Under the pieces are notes generated by a model. The model searched no databases. It saw only the letters and a program-made list of their open reading frames with translations, and was not told where the DNA came from. Positions 24,331 to 31,683 of a stretch of 64,000 nucleotides of DNA are shown here, piece after piece. The DNA comes from Deinococcus cellulosilyticus NBRC 106333 = KACC 11606 (lineage in GTDB: Bacteria > Deinococcota > Deinococci > Deinococcales > Deinococcaceae). The first letter of the stretch is position 1. Every line of letters starts with the position of its first letter. The stretch spans positions 124,001-188,000 of the forward strand of contig NZ_BJXB01000008.1 of assembly GCF_007990775.1 (NCBI RefSeq), in the 5' to 3' direction. Both the position numbers and the translations under genes were made by a program.

Positions 24331-24350
24331 TTTGACCCTTGTGGGTCAAA
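24331..24350. promoter_or_regulatory. Palindrome in the yceD/arginase divergent region
   Basis: TTTGACCC and GGGTCAAA form perfect 8-bp arms around TTGT. The sequence overlaps the -35 of the leaderless yceD promoter and lies 110 bp upstream of arginase. It is a probable binding site of an unidentified dimeric regulator. Confidence 0.6.
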
Positions 24351-24460
24351 TCATTATGAATATGCAAATGAATATACATTTTGAGGCTGTTTTCAGCTGA
24401 TTTGAAAAATATTGTTTCAGTCGTTGTGAATACTGGATTTTGCATGTTAGACTCGGTTGC

Positions 24461-25345
<885 letters not shown>

Positions 25346-25347
25346 GA

Positions 25348-25429
25348 CCGAGAGCCGGGAGCAACGTACATTTCTTGATGGATCGTGTCCAGATGATTCT
25401 GTAGGGGCGTAGCGTGCTACGTCCTTTTT
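25348..25429. repeat. Heptamer unit plus REP-like hairpin downstream of arginase
   Basis: CCGAGAGCCGGGAGC (25348-25362) is followed by AACGTACATTT, the same tail that follows the heptamers at 38194. At 25400-25429 lies a TGTAGGGGCG hairpin (GGGGCGTAGC around GT) with a T-run that probably ends arginase transcription. The 295 bp from 25346 to 25640 hold no gene; the rest is AT-rich DNA and the promoter of the next gene. Confidence 0.8.
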
Positions 25430-25604
25430 GCATGCCAGAGGTCAAGCAAACTCCAGACAGTTTCGCTCGACCTCTCTGTTCATTCAAGGAGGAATCTGCA
25501 GGGCCGCAAGAAGCTTCATGTGTAGTTTATTTTTCAAGTCTATAATATTATTTTTCAATCCTACACGGAAAAAATCTTTAATTAAACTAATCCGACCAGA
25601 TTAC

Positions 25605-25633
25605 TTGACATTTGGAAAAGGGGTCTTTAAGCT
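25605..25633 (+). promoter_or_regulatory. Strong leaderless promoter of the exported helical protein
   Basis: TTGACA (25605-25610), a 17-bp spacer and TAAGCT (25628-25633) are followed after 7 nt by the ATG at 25641. The upstream 70 bp are very AT-rich, resembling an UP element. Confidence 0.75.
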
Positions 25634-25640
25634 CGAAGTC

Positions 25641-26561
25641 ATGTTGAAACGCCTGACTGTTCTGACCGCCCTGATTCTTGGCTCTGCTTCTGCTGCCAAT
25701 CTGGACCTTGCCACCAACCTCGATCTGATGCGTGGTCACCTGTTTGCCAGTGTCTCCAACTACAACGCTGGAAGCCTGCAATGGGGCAAAAAGCACGCTG
25801 GTCACTCTCTGGAAGAACTGTGGAGCAAAATGCAGCCTGTGGTGCAGCCTGAACTGGTCAAGCCGTTTGAAGATGCTTTGCACAAAATCATGCATGCACC
25901 GGGCAACACCCCTCCTGCCGATTACCAGGAAACCGTGGAGGACTTCCTCGAAGGTCCCTGGGACAAAGCCTATGACGCTGCTGTGGCCGGTGCAGACACC
26001 AACTTCTACATTGCCCTGACCAGCAATCTGGTCACCAGTTCCAAAGGGGACTACGCTGCAGGCATGGAAGGGGGCAACCAGAGCAACCCTGGTGAGTATC
26101 AGGATGCCGTGGGCTTCCTCAACCGTGCTGTGGTCGAAGCCGCAAAAATCTCCCATGACGCCATGGAAGGCGTGGAAAAACTGCAGATCGCACAGCTCAG
26201 CCAGATCAGCAGCGATGCCTACAGCAAACTGGCCGATGAAGTGATTGCCAGCTTCCAGGCCGTGCACAGCGATCCCAACGCCGAGAACCTGCGCCTGCTG
26301 GGTCTGGGCCTCACCGCCACCAACGATGAGTACATCGGTGAAGGAGAGATCGGTGAAGGTCTGGAATCCCTGGAAGGTGCAGAAAAACGCTGGGATCTCC
26401 TGAAAACCACTGTGGAAGCCAAAAATGCCGGATTGGCCGCAAGTTTCGCTGCCCACCTCAAAGAGATGCAGGCAGCCATCACCAAAGACGATCAGGCGGC
26501 TTTCAAAGCTGCGCTCGCTCTGGCCCAGGCAGAGTTTGCTGAGATCAGCAAGCTGTTCTAA
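25641..26561 (+). CDS. Exported helical protein of unknown function
   Basis: This 306-residue protein has a signal peptide (LKRLTVLTALILGSASAANL, cleavage after about residue 19). The mature part is almost entirely alpha-helical with an acidic character. Two halves each carry a helix like LRGHLFASV or LRLLGLGLTATNDEYI. GHSLEELWSKMQPVV recalls the helical periplasmic domains of imelysin/EfeO or FTR1-type iron-uptake proteins, but no conserved metal motif (such as GxHxxE) is clear. I therefore leave it unassigned. It has its own strong promoter and terminator, so it is probably an abundant periplasmic or envelope protein. Confidence 0.82.
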   Translation: MLKRLTVLTALILGSASAANLDLATNLDLMRGHLFASVSNYNAGSLQWGKKHAGHSLEELWSKMQPVVQPELVKPFEDALHKIMHAPGNTPPADYQETVEDFLEGPWDKAYDAAVAGADTNFYIALTSNLVTSSKGDYAAGMEGGNQSNPGEYQDAVGFLNRAVVEAAKISHDAMEGVEKLQIAQLSQISSDAYSKLADEVIASFQAVHSDPNAENLRLLGLGLTATNDEYIGEGEIGEGLESLEGAEKRWDLLKTTVEAKNAGLAASFAAHLKEMQAAITKDDQAAFKAALALAQAEFAEISKLF

Positions 26562-26615
26562 AAGCTGACAGCTGTCAGCTTTCCAGAAAGAGGCCCGTAT
26601 GGGCCTCTTTCTGTT
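26561..26615 (+). terminator. Perfect 22-bp palindrome followed by terminator
   Basis: A perfect palindrome with half-site AAAGCTGACAG (26561-26582) begins at the stop codon. It is followed by the stem AGAAAGAGGCCC with a GTAT loop (26585-26612). The second is a normal terminator; the first is an unusual extra structure. Confidence 0.8.
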
Positions 26616-26670
26616 CTGAGTTCAGGCTTTCAGTCGCGCATCAGGATTTTTGGCATACGATACAAATTTT

Positions 26671-26730
26671 TTTGTACAAATTGCAAAAATAGACCTGTTT
26701 CTTGACTAAATATCCAGATTTTTCTTATAC
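26671..26730 (+). promoter_or_regulatory. glnA promoter with upstream palindrome
   Basis: TTGACT (26702-26707), 17 bp, TTATAC (26725-26730) form the promoter, giving a leader of about 50 nt. TTTGTACAAA (26671-26680) just upstream is a perfect palindrome in AT-rich DNA and could bind a nitrogen regulator. Confidence 0.6.
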
Positions 26731-26785
26731 TTGTGCAAGAAATTTCTGACACCGTGCAAACGGATGGGAAGGTGAAGGTCGAACT

Positions 26786-28204
26786 GTGTTCAACACCCCA
26801 GAGGCACTCCTGAAATACATGCGCGACGAACAGGTCGATTTTCTGGATGTGCGTTTTGTGGATGTGCCCGGCAGAGAACAGCACTTCACCCTTCCCCTTT
26901 CCTACCTCTCCCCACAGTTGCTGCAAGCAGGCATCGCCTTTGATGGGTCTTCAATCAAGGGTTTCCGGGGCATCGACAAGTCCGACATGCTCCTGATCCC
27001 TGAACCCCACACGGCCTGCCTGGACCCTTTTGCAAAGCACAAAACCCTGATGGTCACCTGCCATGTGGTGGAACCTGAAACAGGGAATCCTTACCTCAGG
27101 GACCCCCGCAACATTGCCAGACGGGCAGAGCAGCATCTGGTCTCCACAGGCATTGCAGACACGGCTCAATTTGGTCCTGAGGTGGAGTTCTTCATTCTGG
27201 ACAGCGTTGGATATGCAGTTTCGCCCTACTCCAGTTTCTTTGAAGTGCAGGCCACCGAAGCCTGGTGGACCACTGGAAAACAGGGAAACGGGTACAACCT
27301 GCCCCAGAAAGGGGGATATGCCCCTCTGCCTCCTGCAGACCGTTACTCCGACCTGCGCAGTGACATGGTCAAGCATCTGGAGTCCATCGGGATTGCCATC
27401 GAACTGCACCACCATGAGGTGGCCAGCGCCGGGCAGATGGAAATCGACATGCGCTTTGCCCCCCTGCTGACCTCTGCAGAGCAGGTGCTGAAATACAAGT
27501 ACGTGGTCAAAAACACCGCATTCCAGGCTGGGAAGACCGTCACCTTCATGCCCAAACCTTTCTATGGAGACAATGGTTCAGGGATGCACTGCCACCAGTC
27601 CCTCTGGAAGGATGGCAAGCCCCTCTTTTATGACCCTGAGGGGTACGCGGAGCTTTCCGACCTTGCCCTGAGCTACGCAGCAGGTCTGCTCTATCATGGA
27701 CCTGCCCTGACGGCCCTGTGCAACCCCAGCGTGAACAGTTACCGCCGTCTCGTTCCAGGCTACGAGGCTCCGGTCAATCTGGTGATCAGTGCAGGCAACC
27801 GCTCGGCCGTGGTACGCATTCCCGCTTTTTACAAAGGCCCCCAGCACGCCCAGGACAAGCGCATTGAATACCGGGCCCCTGACCCCAGTGCCAACCCTTA
27901 TCTGGCCTTCAGTGCGATGCTGATGGCAGGCCTGGACGGCATCCAGCAGGGCATGAAGCCTCCCACCCCGATGGACAAGAACGTGTACTCTCTCTCTGCC
28001 CGGGAATCCAGACGCATCAAGACCCTCCCCAGAACGCTGGACGATGCCCTCGATGAACTGGAGTCCGACCATGAATTCCTGCTGGCCGGAGAGGTGTTCT
28101 CCCGGGACTTCCTGGACAACTGGATCGACCTGAAGCGGGAAGAGGCAGAGTCCTTCCGGATGCAGACCACGCCCAAAGAGTTTGAGATGTACTACAACAT
28201 TTGA
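26786..28204 (+). CDS. glnA: Glutamine synthetase, type I
   Basis: This 472-residue enzyme makes glutamine from glutamate, ammonia and ATP. The family motifs are intact: DGSSIKGFRGIDKSDM (N-terminal, completing the active site of the neighbour), FGPEVEFFIL, NGSGMHCHQS, and the ATP/glutamate loop YKGPQHAQDKRIEYR. The initiation codon is GTG, with GAAGG upstream. A Tyr in DKNVYSLSARE is where GSI-beta enzymes are adenylylated, although the sequence around it differs from the usual NLYDLPPEE. No glnB-type gene is nearby. Confidence 0.95.
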   Translation: MFNTPEALLKYMRDEQVDFLDVRFVDVPGREQHFTLPLSYLSPQLLQAGIAFDGSSIKGFRGIDKSDMLLIPEPHTACLDPFAKHKTLMVTCHVVEPETGNPYLRDPRNIARRAEQHLVSTGIADTAQFGPEVEFFILDSVGYAVSPYSSFFEVQATEAWWTTGKQGNGYNLPQKGGYAPLPPADRYSDLRSDMVKHLESIGIAIELHHHEVASAGQMEIDMRFAPLLTSAEQVLKYKYVVKNTAFQAGKTVTFMPKPFYGDNGSGMHCHQSLWKDGKPLFYDPEGYAELSDLALSYAAGLLYHGPALTALCNPSVNSYRRLVPGYEAPVNLVISAGNRSAVVRIPAFYKGPQHAQDKRIEYRAPDPSANPYLAFSAMLMAGLDGIQQGMKPPTPMDKNVYSLSARESRRIKTLPRTLDDALDELESDHEFLLAGEVFSRDFLDNWIDLKREEAESFRMQTTPKEFEMYYNI

Positions 28205-28207
28205 AAA

Positions 28208-28353
28208 GCCGAGGGCCCAGGGCCGAGAGCAAAAGACACAGCCCAGGACAATTTTGTTCTTGAAGAGCAAGTCCTCAGGATCAAAAAGCAAAACAGCTCT
28301 CGCTGAAGAAGTGCAGGGTTTTTGCTGAGCGCTGATGGCTGACCGCTGACTGC
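28208..28353. repeat. Heptamer-type repeats downstream of glnA
   Basis: GCCGAGGGCCCAGGGCCGAG continues to 28230 with AGAGC, in the style of the AGAGCCG family. A second cluster near 28322-28353 has GCTGAGC, GCTGATG, GCTGACC and GCTGACT-like heptamers in a row. No gene lies in this 200-bp gap. Confidence 0.65.
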
Positions 28354-28363
28354 TCTAAAAAAC

Positions 28364-28387
28364 AAAAAAGCGTCACTTTCGTGACGC
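28364..28387 (-). terminator. Terminator of ddrO
   Basis: On the minus strand GCGTCAC, a GAAA loop and GTGACGC are followed by six T. Confidence 0.9.
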
Positions 28388-28406
28388 AGGTGTTCCCTGA
28401 GGGACC

Positions 28407-28796
28407 TTATTCCAGGATGCGCTTGAGGTGCAGGTAGATTTCGTACCAGTCCTGCTTGTCTCTGGGGCGCTTGCCACGCAGTTCAATGCGGCTCAGGGTG
28501 CGGACCCAGTCGGGGGTGAGTTGTCCACCCAGCACAGGGTCAGCGACCAGATCGGCAAGGCCTTTGGGAAGTGCACCATCAGTATTCAGACCGTAGAATT
28601 CTACGGATTCCAGCAGGTCATGCACCGTGATGTCGTACGCGGTGGCCAGGGTTTGCAGTGTGTCCAGGCTTGGGTTGGTTCTTCCGCGCTCCAGGTCGGA
28701 GAGGTAGGGGACGCTGATGCCAGCGATGGCAGCCACGTCTTTGAGCCTCAGATTCCGTTCTGCGCGGAGTTCACGTAAACGTTCGCTCAGTTTCAT
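28407..28796 (-). CDS. ddrO: DdrO, repressor of the radiation/desiccation response
   Basis: This is a 129-residue XRE-type repressor. The helix-turn-helix is LKDVAAIAGISVPYLSDLER (residues 18-37), followed by GRTNPSLDTLQTLATAYDIT. The C-terminal dimerisation domain ends in WYEIYLHLKRIL. Leu106-Arg107 in RIELRGKRPRDKQ is the bond that the metalloprotease IrrE cuts in studied DdrO proteins, so DNA damage should inactivate this repressor by cleavage. Length and sequence match DdrO of Deinococcus throughout. AGGAGG precedes the ATG. It is transcribed away from a small gene whose promoter carries an RDRM. Confidence 0.96.
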   Translation of the reverse strand: MKLSERLRELRAERNLRLKDVAAIAGISVPYLSDLERGRTNPSLDTLQTLATAYDITVHDLLESVEFYGLNTDGALPKGLADLVADPVLGGQLTPDWVRTLSRIELRGKRPRDKQDWYEIYLHLKRILE

Positions 28797-28859
28797 GTGA
28801 TCCTCCTCTATCAGACTCCCGGGCGTCTTCTCGTTCTGCTTTGAACTTAAAAATCGCTC

Positions 28860-28896
28860 CTATCCGTAGGATAGCAGAGGTGTCAACTACGGTCAA
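28860..28896 (-). promoter_or_regulatory. ddrO promoter with 15-bp inverted repeat over the -10
   Basis: On the minus strand TTGACC (28891-28896), 17 bp and TATCCT (28868-28873) form the promoter, leaving a leader of about 64 nt. CTATCCTACGGATAG (28860-28874, minus-strand reading) is an inverted repeat with 6-bp arms covering the -10. It does not match the TTATG/CATAA form of the RDRM. Confidence 0.65.
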
Positions 28897-28919
28897 TACA
28901 GAATGTATTTTTTCGGTTC

Positions 28920-28953
28920 TTGAAACAGCCTACATATTATGCTATGATCATAA
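28920..28953 (+). promoter_or_regulatory. RDRM operator over a sigma-70-type promoter (DdrO target)
   Basis: TTGAAA (28920-28925), a 17-bp spacer and TATGAT (28943-28948) form a near-consensus promoter reading towards the small gene at 28990. TTATGCTATGATCATAA (28937-28953) is a 17-bp element with perfect 5-bp arms TTATG and CATAA, the size and arms of the Deinococcus radiation/desiccation response motif. It covers the whole -10 box, so DdrO bound here would block transcription. Confidence 0.85.
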
Positions 28954-28989
28954 CCAAGAACGGTTTTTTATGCGAAAGGAGCAGTTTTG

Positions 28990-29301
28990 ATGCGCGTACT
29001 GGACACCATTGCCGACAGCTTAAAGAAAGGACAGGCCCATCCCACCACGGTGATGAACGCCCTGATCGAGGCAGACAACCAGGGAGGCAAAAACGCCCTC
29101 CGGGACCTCGAAGAGCACCTCCTGCGCAGTGCCAGAGCCCTCAAAGAGCGCCAGCATCCCCATGCTGAACTTGCTCACGCCTGGCTGCATGCCACCCGCA
29201 TGTACCTGATCAATTATTACGTGCTGGAAACAGAAACCCCCGCTGCTGCTCCTGTTCGCAAGCGCACCCTCTTTCCCCTCCCCCGCAGACTGGTGATCTG
29301 A
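28990..29301 (+). CDS. Small protein of unknown function under RDRM control
   Basis: I do not recognise this 103-residue protein. AAAGGAG precedes the ATG at 28990; a TTG directly before it is less likely. It looks alpha-helical: an N-terminal VLDTIADSLKKGQAHPTTV, then NALIEADNQGGKNALRDLEE, then a His-rich helix HPHAELAHAWLHATRMYLIN, and a basic Pro/Arg tail (RKRTLFPLPRR). There is no membrane segment, cysteine or known motif. Because its promoter carries an RDRM next to ddrO, it should be induced by radiation, desiccation or other DNA damage. The basic tail would suit binding to nucleic acid. A terminator follows. Confidence 0.85.
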   Translation: MRVLDTIADSLKKGQAHPTTVMNALIEADNQGGKNALRDLEEHLLRSARALKERQHPHAELAHAWLHATRMYLINYYVLETETPAAAPVRKRTLFPLPRRLVI

Positions 29302-29362
29302 ACCCTCCTGCACACTCCCGAGGTCTGACTTTAACTTATTTAACAAAAAACATAATCAAAAG

Positions 29363-29390
29363 AAGGCGCTCCTGGAGCGCCTTATTTGTA
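29363..29390 (+). terminator. Terminator of the RDRM-controlled small gene
   Basis: AAGGCGCT and AGCGCCTT form the stem around CCTGG and are followed by ATTTGTATTTT. Confidence 0.75.
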
Positions 29391-29427
29391 TTTTGCATGG
29401 CATTTGTAAAGCTTTTGCCACAAATCG

Positions 29428-30930
29428 TTAAAGCCTGTAAACGTCTTTGTACTTGGTGTTCAGGTACTGAACGTAATGCTCTGCAGAGAGTGGAGCCCCT
29501 GTGGCCTTCTGGATCAACTCTCTGGGAGAGTATATTTTTCCATACTGGTGCACATTTTCACGCATCCAGCCCATGATTCTGGAGGCTTCGCCCTGAGCAA
29601 TCAGGCTGTCCATGTCTCCGAGGTCCTTTGCAGCTGCATTCCAAAGCTGGCAGGCATACAGGTTTCCAAGAGAGTAGGTGGGGAAGTACCCGATCAGGCC
29701 TGCAGACCAGTGGATGTCCTGCAGCACTCCCATGGCGTCATTGGGCGGAGTGATCCCCAGATCGTCTTGCATCTTCTGGTTCCAGGCTTCTGGCAGGTCT
29801 TTGATGGCGAGGCTCCCCTCAAAGACAGCAAGTTCCAGTTCAAAGCGCAGCATGATGTGGAAGTTGTAGGTCAGTTCATCGGCCTCCACCCGGATCAGGC
29901 TGGGTTGCACCCGGTTCACGGCGCGGTACAGGTCTTCTGCACTGGCTTCTCCTACCACTTCGGGGGCAAAAGCCTTGAAGTCTGCATGGTGGTGCTGCCA
30001 GAACGCCCTTGAACGGCAGATCATGTTCTCCACCATGCGAGACTGGCTCTCGTGGATGCCCAGACTGGTGCCCCGGGCCAGGTTGGTGCGCTCCAGCTCA
30101 GGGTTCACCCCGTGCTCGTACAGGCCGTGTCCGGTTTCATGCCAGACCCCATAAAGCGCAGTGGGCCAGTAGGTTTCGTCATACCGGGTGGTGATGCGGA
30201 TGTCATTGATTGAGAAGTTGGTCTGGAAAGGGTGTGCGGTGGTGTCCAGACGGGAGAACTCAGGAGAGAGCCCCAGATCCCGGGCCACCCGCATGGCAAA
30301 CTCCTTCTGCTTCTCTGCAGCCAGAGGGCGGTTCAGGATGCTGTAATCGGTGGCATCCCCTGCATCGATCACAGCACGCAGCAGAGGGAGGGTGTCTTTG
30401 CGCAGGTTGGCAAAGGTCTCCCGCACTTCACTGACCTTCGCACCCTGCTCGTAATCATCGAGGGCTGCATTGTAAGGGTGCTCCTCATAGCCCATCAGTT
30501 CTGCATACTCACGGGCCAGATCAAACATCTCCTGCAGGTGGTCCTGAAACAGGGAGAAGTTGGATTCCTTGCGGGCCCTGATCCAGGCATGGTGGGCACG
30601 GTTGCGGGCCAGGGTCTGGCGCTCCACAAAATCCAGCGGCAGACGGGTCAGTTTGCCGTAATCCCGACGGGCCACCCGAATCATGGCTGCATCGGCAGAG
30701 CCCTCCTCCAGAGAAGCTTCATGGTCGTTGAGGTCACTGAGCAGGTTCCCCAGTTTCTCACTGGTGGAGGTCTCATGGGAGATTTTCGCAAGGGTGGCCA
30801 TCTGGCGGGCCCTGGACTCTGCACCCTTTTCAGGCATGTAGGTTTCCTGATCCCAGCTCAGGAGGCCCAGTGTGCCATTCAGGTCACTGATCTGGCCCAG
30901 GATGTTTTTCAGTTCTTTCAGCTGTTCCAT
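29428..30930 (-). CDS. M32-family metallocarboxypeptidase (Taq type)
   Basis: This 500-residue zinc carboxypeptidase removes C-terminal residues from peptides. The active site HETGHGLYEHG (HExxH, about residues 263-273) and the downstream glutamate region GIHESQSRMVENMI are intact; the latter is characteristic of M32 enzymes such as Thermus aquaticus carboxypeptidase. The C-terminal WSAGLIGYFPTYSLGNLYA is also conserved. It is cytoplasmic, without signal peptide. The ATG at 30930 has TATGTT (30937-30942, minus strand) 6 nt upstream and no ribosome-binding site, pointing to a leaderless mRNA. Confidence 0.94.
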   Translation of the reverse strand: MEQLKELKNILGQISDLNGTLGLLSWDQETYMPEKGAESRARQMATLAKISHETSTSEKLGNLLSDLNDHEASLEEGSADAAMIRVARRDYGKLTRLPLDFVERQTLARNRAHHAWIRARKESNFSLFQDHLQEMFDLAREYAELMGYEEHPYNAALDDYEQGAKVSEVRETFANLRKDTLPLLRAVIDAGDATDYSILNRPLAAEKQKEFAMRVARDLGLSPEFSRLDTTAHPFQTNFSINDIRITTRYDETYWPTALYGVWHETGHGLYEHGVNPELERTNLARGTSLGIHESQSRMVENMICRSRAFWQHHHADFKAFAPEVVGEASAEDLYRAVNRVQPSLIRVEADELTYNFHIMLRFELELAVFEGSLAIKDLPEAWNQKMQDDLGITPPNDAMGVLQDIHWSAGLIGYFPTYSLGNLYACQLWNAAAKDLGDMDSLIAQGEASRIMGWMRENVHQYGKIYSPRELIQKATGAPLSAEHYVQYLNTKYKDVYRL

Positions 30931-30982
30931 GGGCAAAACATACCATGTCTAGAACAGGGGCCGGATAGGTGAAACAGCTTAT

Positions 30983-31020
30983 GGGCCGAGAGCTTGTAGG
31001 GGCGGACTGTCGGCTTGCCC
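30983..31020. repeat. Heptamer unit and REP-like hairpin upstream of the carboxypeptidase
   Basis: GGGCCGAGAGC (30983-30993) runs directly into TTGTAGGGGCGGAC (30994 onward), which pairs imperfectly with GTCGGCTTGCCC. The two repeat families therefore abut here, as they nearly do at 25348 and 55292. Confidence 0.75.
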
Positions 31021-31048
31021 TGAACTGACAGAACTCTGAAATGACTTC

Positions 31049-31567
31049 TCAAATGGGATCTTTCCAGGAAATGATTTCCAGCCCGGTGGTGTTCAGTGTT
31101 CCCAGCAACAGGACATGAGGGACCCCATGAAACCAGGCTCCTTGTTTGTTCTGGCGATGCAGTGTCCTGTACCAGTCCCATGTAACTGCAGGCAGTCCAT
31201 CAAGTTCCTGATAACCTGTACAGTCCATCTGCTTGACTGCACCATCAGACTGATAAATCACTGCAGGCATCTGATCCAGAACAGCTGCGGGAATTTTGAA
31301 CCATCTGGTGTCTCCCAGCTCTTTCCCGAGACTCTGCCATGCCTGATAAACCAGATGAGGGTGCACTGGTGCACAATGCAGCACATCATTCCACAGGCAG
31401 TTCAGCAACTGAATTCTGCGCTCAAGAAGATGTTCTCTTCCCTGATATTTCTTTCTGGCCTGCAAAGCAATCTCTGGAAAAAAATTCTGAAGTTGATTGA
31501 GGGGATAAAGCACATTGCCTTGCATGTGCTCAGGACACTGATGGTAAAGGAACATGCAAGACAGCAT
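31049..31567 (-). CDS. Unknown protein (172 aa), atypical composition
   Basis: I do not recognise this protein. It is unusually rich in Trp, His, Gln and Cys (for example LLNCLWNDVLHCAPVHPHLV, DWYRTLHRQNKQGAWFHGV) and its DNA looks more AT-rich than that of its neighbours, so recent transfer is possible. There is no signal peptide or clear motif. The ATG at 31567 is my choice; a TTG seven codons upstream (31588) is equally unsupported by a ribosome-binding site. The gene lies between folC and the carboxypeptidase on the same strand. A heptamer unit lies on one side (30983) and its inverted form on the other (31673). Confidence 0.55.
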   Translation of the reverse strand: MLSCMFLYHQCPEHMQGNVLYPLNQLQNFFPEIALQARKKYQGREHLLERRIQLLNCLWNDVLHCAPVHPHLVYQAWQSLGKELGDTRWFKIPAAVLDQMPAVIYQSDGAVKQMDCTGYQELDGLPAVTWDWYRTLHRQNKQGAWFHGVPHVLLLGTLNTTGLEIISWKDPI

Positions 31568-31672
31568 ATGCAGATCTGAATTATTCAAATGGAAAATCCA
31601 TCATGGTGATGAAAATCCAGATCTGCTACAGTTGGTGCATCCGAAAAGCAAATGCTACAGCTCCTCGATCCA

Positions 31673-31683
31673 GCCCTCGGCCT
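31673..31683. repeat. Inverted heptamer end abutting the folC stop
   Basis: GCCCTCGGCC followed by TTTATT matches the right-hand ends at 38317 and 46397. It immediately follows the folC stop codon on the minus strand. Confidence 0.6.
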
